The position numbers and the translations under genes are program-made. Under the pieces are notes generated by a model that was given only the letters and a program-made list of their open reading frames with translations, did no database searches and had not been told where the DNA came from. Positions 59,383 through 64,000 of a stretch of DNA of 64,000 nt are shown one piece after another. Within the stretch, counting starts at the first letter, position 1. Each line of letters opens with the position of its first letter. Source of the stretch: Mauremys mutica (taxonomy: Eukaryota; Chordata; Testudines; Geoemydidae); NCBI RefSeq assembly GCF_020497125.1, contig NC_059077.1, positions 19,290,840-19,354,839 on the forward strand. Direction: 5' to 3'.

Positions 59383-59631
59383 AGGGGGAGGTTTAGGCTG
59401 GATATTAGGAAAAACTTTTTCACTAGTAGGGTGGTGAAGAACTGGAATGGGTTACCTAGGGAGGTAGTGGAATCTCCTTCCTTAGAGGTTTTTAAGGAAG
59501 GTTTTTAAGGGGTGCTTGACAAAGCCCTGGCTGGGATGATTTAGTTGGGTTTGGTCCTGCTTTGAGCAGGGGGTTGGACTAGATGACCTCCTGAGGTCCC
59601 TTCCAACCCTGAGATTCTATGATTCTATGAA
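59383..59631 (+). mobile_element. CR1 3'-end insertion (ATTCTATG-tail type)
   Basis: The sequence from 'gaggtttaggctggatatta' and 'gggtggtgaagaactggaat' through 'gggttggactagatgacctc' ends in the repeated octamer 'gattctat / gattctatga' at about 59617-59631, a clear CR1 terminus. It interrupts the DIRS element between RNase H and recombinase parts. A 'ttaaggaaggtttttaagg' duplication of a short piece is visible near 59484-59510. Confidence 0.92.
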
Positions 59632-59634
59632 AGA

Positions 59635-60480
59635 GTTCTGGTCTGGCCCCTAGTTCACTGTCGGGGCACCTAGCAGTGATTAGTGCCTTCCTCTCTCTGG
59701 TTGAGGGATGTTCTGTCTTTACATAACTGGCTACTGTACGATTTATGAAGGGCTTGATCAGGACCTTCCCACCAGTCGTTAAACCTACACCTCAATGGGA
59801 CTTTTACCTTGTTCTGTAAACACTCACAGGTCTGCTCTTTGAAACTATCACAATGTGTGCCATGACCCACTATCACAATGTGGCAGCATGACCCATGAAG
59901 GTGGTGTTTTTAACGGCATCACTTTGGCCAGAAGGGTCAGTGAGCAAGGAGCCATGATGGCAGACCCTCCTTATACAGTATTTCTCAAAGAGAAGATCTC
60001 CCTTAGGATACTTCCAAAATAACTTCCCATGATTGTTTCTGAGTTCTACATTATTATACTTACCTGTATTTTTCCTGAAACCCCATGGTTCTTCCAAAGA
60101 CAGGAGACTTCACTCCCTCATCGTCAGGCACGCCCTGGCATTCTACCTGCAAAGAACCAAACTCATTAGAAAATTTCTGAGACTCTTTGTTGTCACAGCA
60201 GAAAGATTGTACGGACAACCCATATCCTCTCAGAGGATTTCTAAGTGGGCTTCAGGATGCATCTTAGAATGCTACGAAAGAACAAACAGAACCCTCCTCC
60301 TGGGGGTATTATAGCTCCTCGTCCTACAACAGAACCCTCCTCCTGGGGGTATTATAGCTCACTCCATGTGATCACAGGTGGCCTTCAGAGCATCCTTATC
60401 AGATGTTCCACTACAGGAGATTTGCAGAGCGACAACTTGGAGCTTTGTCAACCTGTTCATGACACACTACTCTCTAACTC
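59635..60480 (+). pseudogene. DIRS tyrosine recombinase, broken
   Basis: Sequence after the second CR1 tail is compatible with the recombinase region, though broken by many stops. The clearest block is at about 60385-60480: VPLQEICRATTWSFVNLFMTHYSLTQ, with ICR.ATW the same conserved C-terminal motif as in the 3130-6070 copy. Upstream, weaker resemblance lies at 59860-60300. The two recombinases can be compared directly by eye. Confidence 0.6.
60287..60360. repeat. Local tandem duplication, 31-bp identical units
   Basis: The 31 bases at 60287-60317, beginning 'cagaaccctcctcctggggg', recur unchanged at 60330-60360, a period of 43 bases. The duplication lies inside the DIRS recombinase region and disrupts its frame. 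Confidence 0.85.
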
Positions 60481-60604
60481 AAGCTGAAACTGCAGGAATG
60501 GCAGTACTACAAGCATCTCTGCTACCATCTTCCTCGCACCCTCCCTTCCATCTGAATACTGCTTGCCAGTCACCCACGTGTGCAATACACTTAGGGACCA
60601 TCAC

Positions 60605-60912
60605 TTGAAGAAGAAATGGAGGGTATTTACTGTAACCGAAGGTGTGGTCTCTATCTGTATTCCACTGCCCACCCTCCGTCCCTTCTGCTTCAGATCCTGT
60701 TGGATCATGGTAAGAAGAGGAACTGGAGAAGCGCCGACCCACACTGCCTCTTATACCCTCAATCAGGAGCACGAGGGAAGCTTCTGCGCATGTATGAGTC
60801 AGTGGACGCTGGTTTGAAAAATTTCCAGACTCAGACAAATGGCACGCATACATACACATGTGGCATACAGATAGAGATCACACTTCACGAAGAACCTCCA
60901 GTTACAGTAAGT
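60605..60912. repeat. DIRS internal complementary region and right inverted terminal repeat
   Basis: An arm at about 60627-60668 (ttactgtaaccgaaggtgtg, then gtctctatctgtattccac) is repeated in inverted form at 60852-60912 (gtggcatacagatagagatc, then cttcacgaagaacc ... gttacagtaa). The right part 60766-60890 also pairs with the far left repeat at 55457-55580. An internal complementary region near the right terminus is a DIRS hallmark used to close the circular intermediate. Confidence 0.8.
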
Positions 60913-62675
60913 AATCTCAATTTCTGATCTGACTGCTAAATTACAAAGCAAAAAAATCTCCTCTATTAATCTATGAAATCACCAATTGTAAAATTGCAAC
61001 CTGTGGACACAGTCAGCCTCTGTTGTTGTAATAATCCAGTATCTTGATTCTTCTGATCTCCATCTAACAACCTCTTTCAACTGAAAATATTTAAAACCTT
61101 TCCACTGGGAAAAGAAGCTAATCTCCCTAGACAACTGTAAAACCATCATTACATGTGGAGTTGACGACGTGTAGCAAACCTATAGTTAATTAACATGGGA
61201 TCTCCTGTTTTGTCCCCATTTATCTCCTATTATGTTAGAATATAAACATGTTGAGATAATTAATTTATTCTTGTTAATAGGTTCTCTGACAAGATAAGTT
61301 CTCCAGTGTAGTCAGGTCCATATGAAGAAGTGTGGTTTGAAAAGTAACTAGTATTATTTCAGAAGCCTTTGAGGAACTGAAATCATTTCAGTGATTCACA
61401 AGCAGAGAAATAGTACTATAATAGTTGCAGACAGAAACAAAATAGCTTTGTCTTCTGTAATTATATTTGCTAGAAAATTCCTATTACTGAGCAAATTTTA
61501 CCTCCTTCATTTATTTTGCATTATACATATTCTCAGCTAGTGTCTTAAATCTGGCAAGATCTGGTATGTTCAGTTTACTGCCTGTGAGATGAAATGGCTT
61601 ATTTCTTAGCAATTATGGTTACTTAAAGAATTGACTTTGTGATGTTTTGATCTTTCACTATTTGACTTATAGATGATATTGAGGGTTTTGAACAAATAAG
61701 CACTTTTTAAATCCATGCACAGCAGGTTGAACTACAGTATGTTAAAGATATACAGTACCATCATAAGTTGTCACCACTGTTAGATTTTATTGTAGGCAAA
61801 GTTGATGAAGTCTAAAGTGTTCTGGTTTATTTAGTTCAAAATATATTATGACTGACCATAAAAATATGCAAAATATACAGTATTGCTCTCTTGAATTGAA
61901 TCTTTCCTTTCATGCCACCTTACATGCTGTGTATTAAAAATGAAGAATATTAAATATCCTCAGAATTTAAATAGCTAAAAGATTTTCTTAACATACCATC
62001 AAAGCAACTAGGATACCACAATTTATAGATTGTGTAAGTTACCTTTAGTTTGTGTGACTTGATTGAGCTGTGTATGGATTTTGTGAGGGTTTAAAAGAAA
62101 ACTATATTTATTTCTATTGACTAGAAGCCTATGTAAATTACATTATGAAAAATCTGATCGGCATGCTGATAGAAACCCGTATCAAGAAGAGTACATTTAT
62201 TTTGGGAGCATCCAATGGTTGGAGCATTTGTTCTATAGGGCTTTATGGGCAATGTAGCTAGTAGATTTCTTGATTGTCTGTCTGATTTTCACAATAACTA
62301 AAAGGAATACGCTTATTCATTTTTTCTTCCTTTATAAAGGAAATCGTTACTGCATAATTATTTTTGCCAGTTTGTATGCATTATAAGTTGTAAATGTAAT
62401 ATATGTAATATGCAGAATGTATTTCTAGCATTGTTTAATAGCAGTATAATTATTCCTATAAAAGCCAATCATCAGTGAAAAATGCTGTTATGCTTAAGGC
62501 ATATCTAAATGTAATTAAATCCACATTTAATAGAAAGTTGACTATTATGAAAATGAAAACAAATTATGAAAGTTAGGAGTACTAGAATGTAGATTCACAA
62601 GGAAATAGAGACCTCTTTCTTCCTATCAGTATTCTCTTTGCCTACCTACTGTTTTCCTACTCCTTGACTCTCCGA
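60913..62675. other. WDR7 intron after exon F, 60.9-62.7 kb, no recognised element
   Basis: AT-rich intron. No coding or repeat signal that I can support. Confidence 0.45.
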
Positions 62676-62795
62676 AGAAGTGAGCTGCAGCTCCCGAAAG
62701 CTCATGCTAAAATAAATTTGTTAGTCTTTAAGGTGCCACAAGTACTCCTGTTCTTTTTGCGGATACAGACTAACACGGCTGCTACTCTGAAACCC
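62676..62795 (+). repeat. Short retroelement tail ('actaacacggct' type)
   Basis: The sequence 'ccgaagaagtgagctgcagc', 'gaaagctcatgctaaaataa', 'ggtgccacaagtactcctgt' and 'gatacagactaacacggctg' is a very common reptile repeat tail. The fold-back insertion at 54300-54514 contains the same elements (agctttcg, ggtgccaca, gactaacacggct). It is 5'-truncated, with no target duplication seen. Penelope-like or SINE origin cannot be settled here. Confidence 0.7.
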
Positions 62796-64000
62796 ATCCT
62801 TAGAGTTTCTCTTCTTCCTTCCGTGAAACTGTTACTGTAGTGTCAGATAGCACTATTGTGAGCATTGAATGTTGTAGCTGATAAAAGGTTTTGAAGGGAA
62901 AGGGAAGCAAGCTTATGAGGAAAGGGAAGAGACAGAAGATGGGCCCTCCTCATATCAGAGAAATTCTAAGACGTGAGCATGCTTTTGCTTTGTGTTACGC
63001 TCAGCATTTTCAGGCCAGGAGACCCTAGTATGTGATTGAAGTCCGTCTGCAATGATGGGCGTTGGTCAAAAGTAGTAAGGATTCCTGGTTAGTTCACTGC
63101 TGGTACAATTTTATGATTTGTGTTAGGTAATTAGAATACTTGTGGCATAATTTTATAATTTATAGTTAGAAAAATGGGACCAAAAAAATCTCCCATTTAC
63201 ATATTGAAAGTGATTGACTTAAAAGGGTAGAAAGACAAAGCTAAAAGCTGTATAACTTTAGTTTATGATCATTTGAATATAATTTTTTCCCCAAAAGAAT
63301 AGTTCTAACTGGGGAATGGGACTAAGAAAAAAATAAAATTGAGCCTTGAATGAAACAATTTCATCTCACCTTGTCATCTTAAAAATATGATGCAGCTTCT
63401 TTTTCTGCCTGTCTTTTTAAAGCTAATATCTATTGATCAGCTGCACAAAGTAATGCTAGTATGCAGTGGTCAGTCAACAGGAATTTCTTCAGTCCAACTT
63501 GACATTCACCAAACACTTACTTTCATTTATCCATCTAATTTTTTAAAAGGATCACTTTCACATCAATCCTTTTAGAGATTAGGACATTCTAGTTTAGGCA
63601 GTTTAAAAAAAATTGCTGAAGCCTATTTCAGAAAAATACTTTTACTAATACACTAGACTGTGTGTTAAGCATTTTTTAAAAATTACTTACAGTAGTCCTC
63701 AGGGAAATTGGATCTGTTTTTAAACATACTGAACATACATGTTTTTAAGTAATATTCTTTCAAAAAAGTAGTATTATGTACATTATCTTTCATGGCTGGA
63801 ATGATTGTTCTATTGCAGTTATCCAGTAAAATGTTTTTTTTTTTTGCATGAATTGAACATACATTTTAGATCAAATCATAAGCATTATGATTTTGCAATT
63901 TACAACAATTCCTACTTGGGCAAAAAAACCACTGGCTTCAGTGGTCAAGACTTCAGGATTCAGATGACTTTGACAACTCTATATTCTAAATATATTGTAG
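62796..64000. other. WDR7 intron, window end, no recognised element
   Basis: AT-rich intron. A T-run occurs at 63833-63845. No exon of the next WDR7 segment could be found here. Confidence 0.45.

Larger units (their letters stand above)
55455..60912 (+). mobile_element. DIRS-type retrotransposon, nearly full length, with inverted terminal repeats
   Basis: This 5.46-kb element lies about 430 bp after exon F in WDR7 orientation. It contains, in order, a left inverted terminal repeat, gag-like sequence, reverse transcriptase, RNase H, tyrosine recombinase, an internal complementary region and a right inverted terminal repeat. The left repeat (about 55457-55580) matches the right repeat (about 60766-60890) in inverted form, with long shared blocks such as 'ggaaattcttcaaagcag' against its complement. 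Two CR1 tails are inserted (58172-58496 and 59383-59631). Every reading frame has stops, so it is an inactive copy. Confidence 0.85.

Noticed and set aside
60287..60360. Possible CRISPR-like direct repeats
   Set aside because: Only two units occur, in a eukaryotic retroelement, with no array and no cas genes.

Overview
This window is vertebrate nuclear DNA. It holds a central segment of one protein-coding gene, WDR7 (rabconnectin-3 beta), on the + strand. Six exons can be read (1539-2308, 2804-2892, 8593-8682, 13268-13386, 16686-16809, 54908-55021). Their intron phases join without a break and encode about 435 residues. Neither the first nor the last coding exon is here, so the gene continues on both sides. 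Everything else is intron, and no second host gene, RNA gene, CRISPR array or bacterial-type feature was found.

The repeats suggest a turtle, or less likely a crocodilian. There are several CR1 LINEs from two 3'-end types (ATTCTATG and TTCTTATG tails), three DIRS-type tyrosine-recombinase retrotransposon copies, palindromic hAT-like elements with TAGGG-type termini, short palindromic MITEs, an RTE-clade LINE with a CFDP2-like endonuclease, one retrovirus-like solo LTR, and fragments ending in the common 'actaacacggct' tail. The species call is inference from remembered repeat families, not a search.

Layout. 1-285: two antisense CR1 tails. 1539-2892: exons A and B. 3.1-6.1 kb: 5'-truncated DIRS copy (RT, RNase H, recombinase, right end). 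8.6 kb: exon C, probably a cassette. 9.5-11.1 kb: palindromic hAT-like element. 13.3 kb: exon D. 13.8-15.0 kb: CR1. 16.7 kb: exon E. 16.8-54.9 kb: a 38.1-kb intron with short MITEs, a decayed RT-like stretch, CR1s, a DIRS gag fragment, a 1.5-kb TIR element, a 1.05-kb solo LTR, a 0.79-kb hAT-type element with an 8-bp target duplication, a 2.7-kb RTE-clade LINE and an 89-bp-arm hairpin insertion. 54.9 kb: exon F. 55.46-60.9 kb: a nearly complete but decayed DIRS element with inverted terminal repeats, interrupted by two CR1 tails. 61-64 kb: intron with one short repeat tail.

All retroelement reading frames seen are broken by stops or frameshifts, so none looks active. I found no undescribed multi-gene system. 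The observations most worth a second look are the near-perfect fold-back insertion with its 12-bp target duplication, the DIRS copy with recognisable termini and internal complementary region, the palindromic hAT-like element, the frame-neutral cassette exon, and a pair of related unclassified repeats in opposite orientation.
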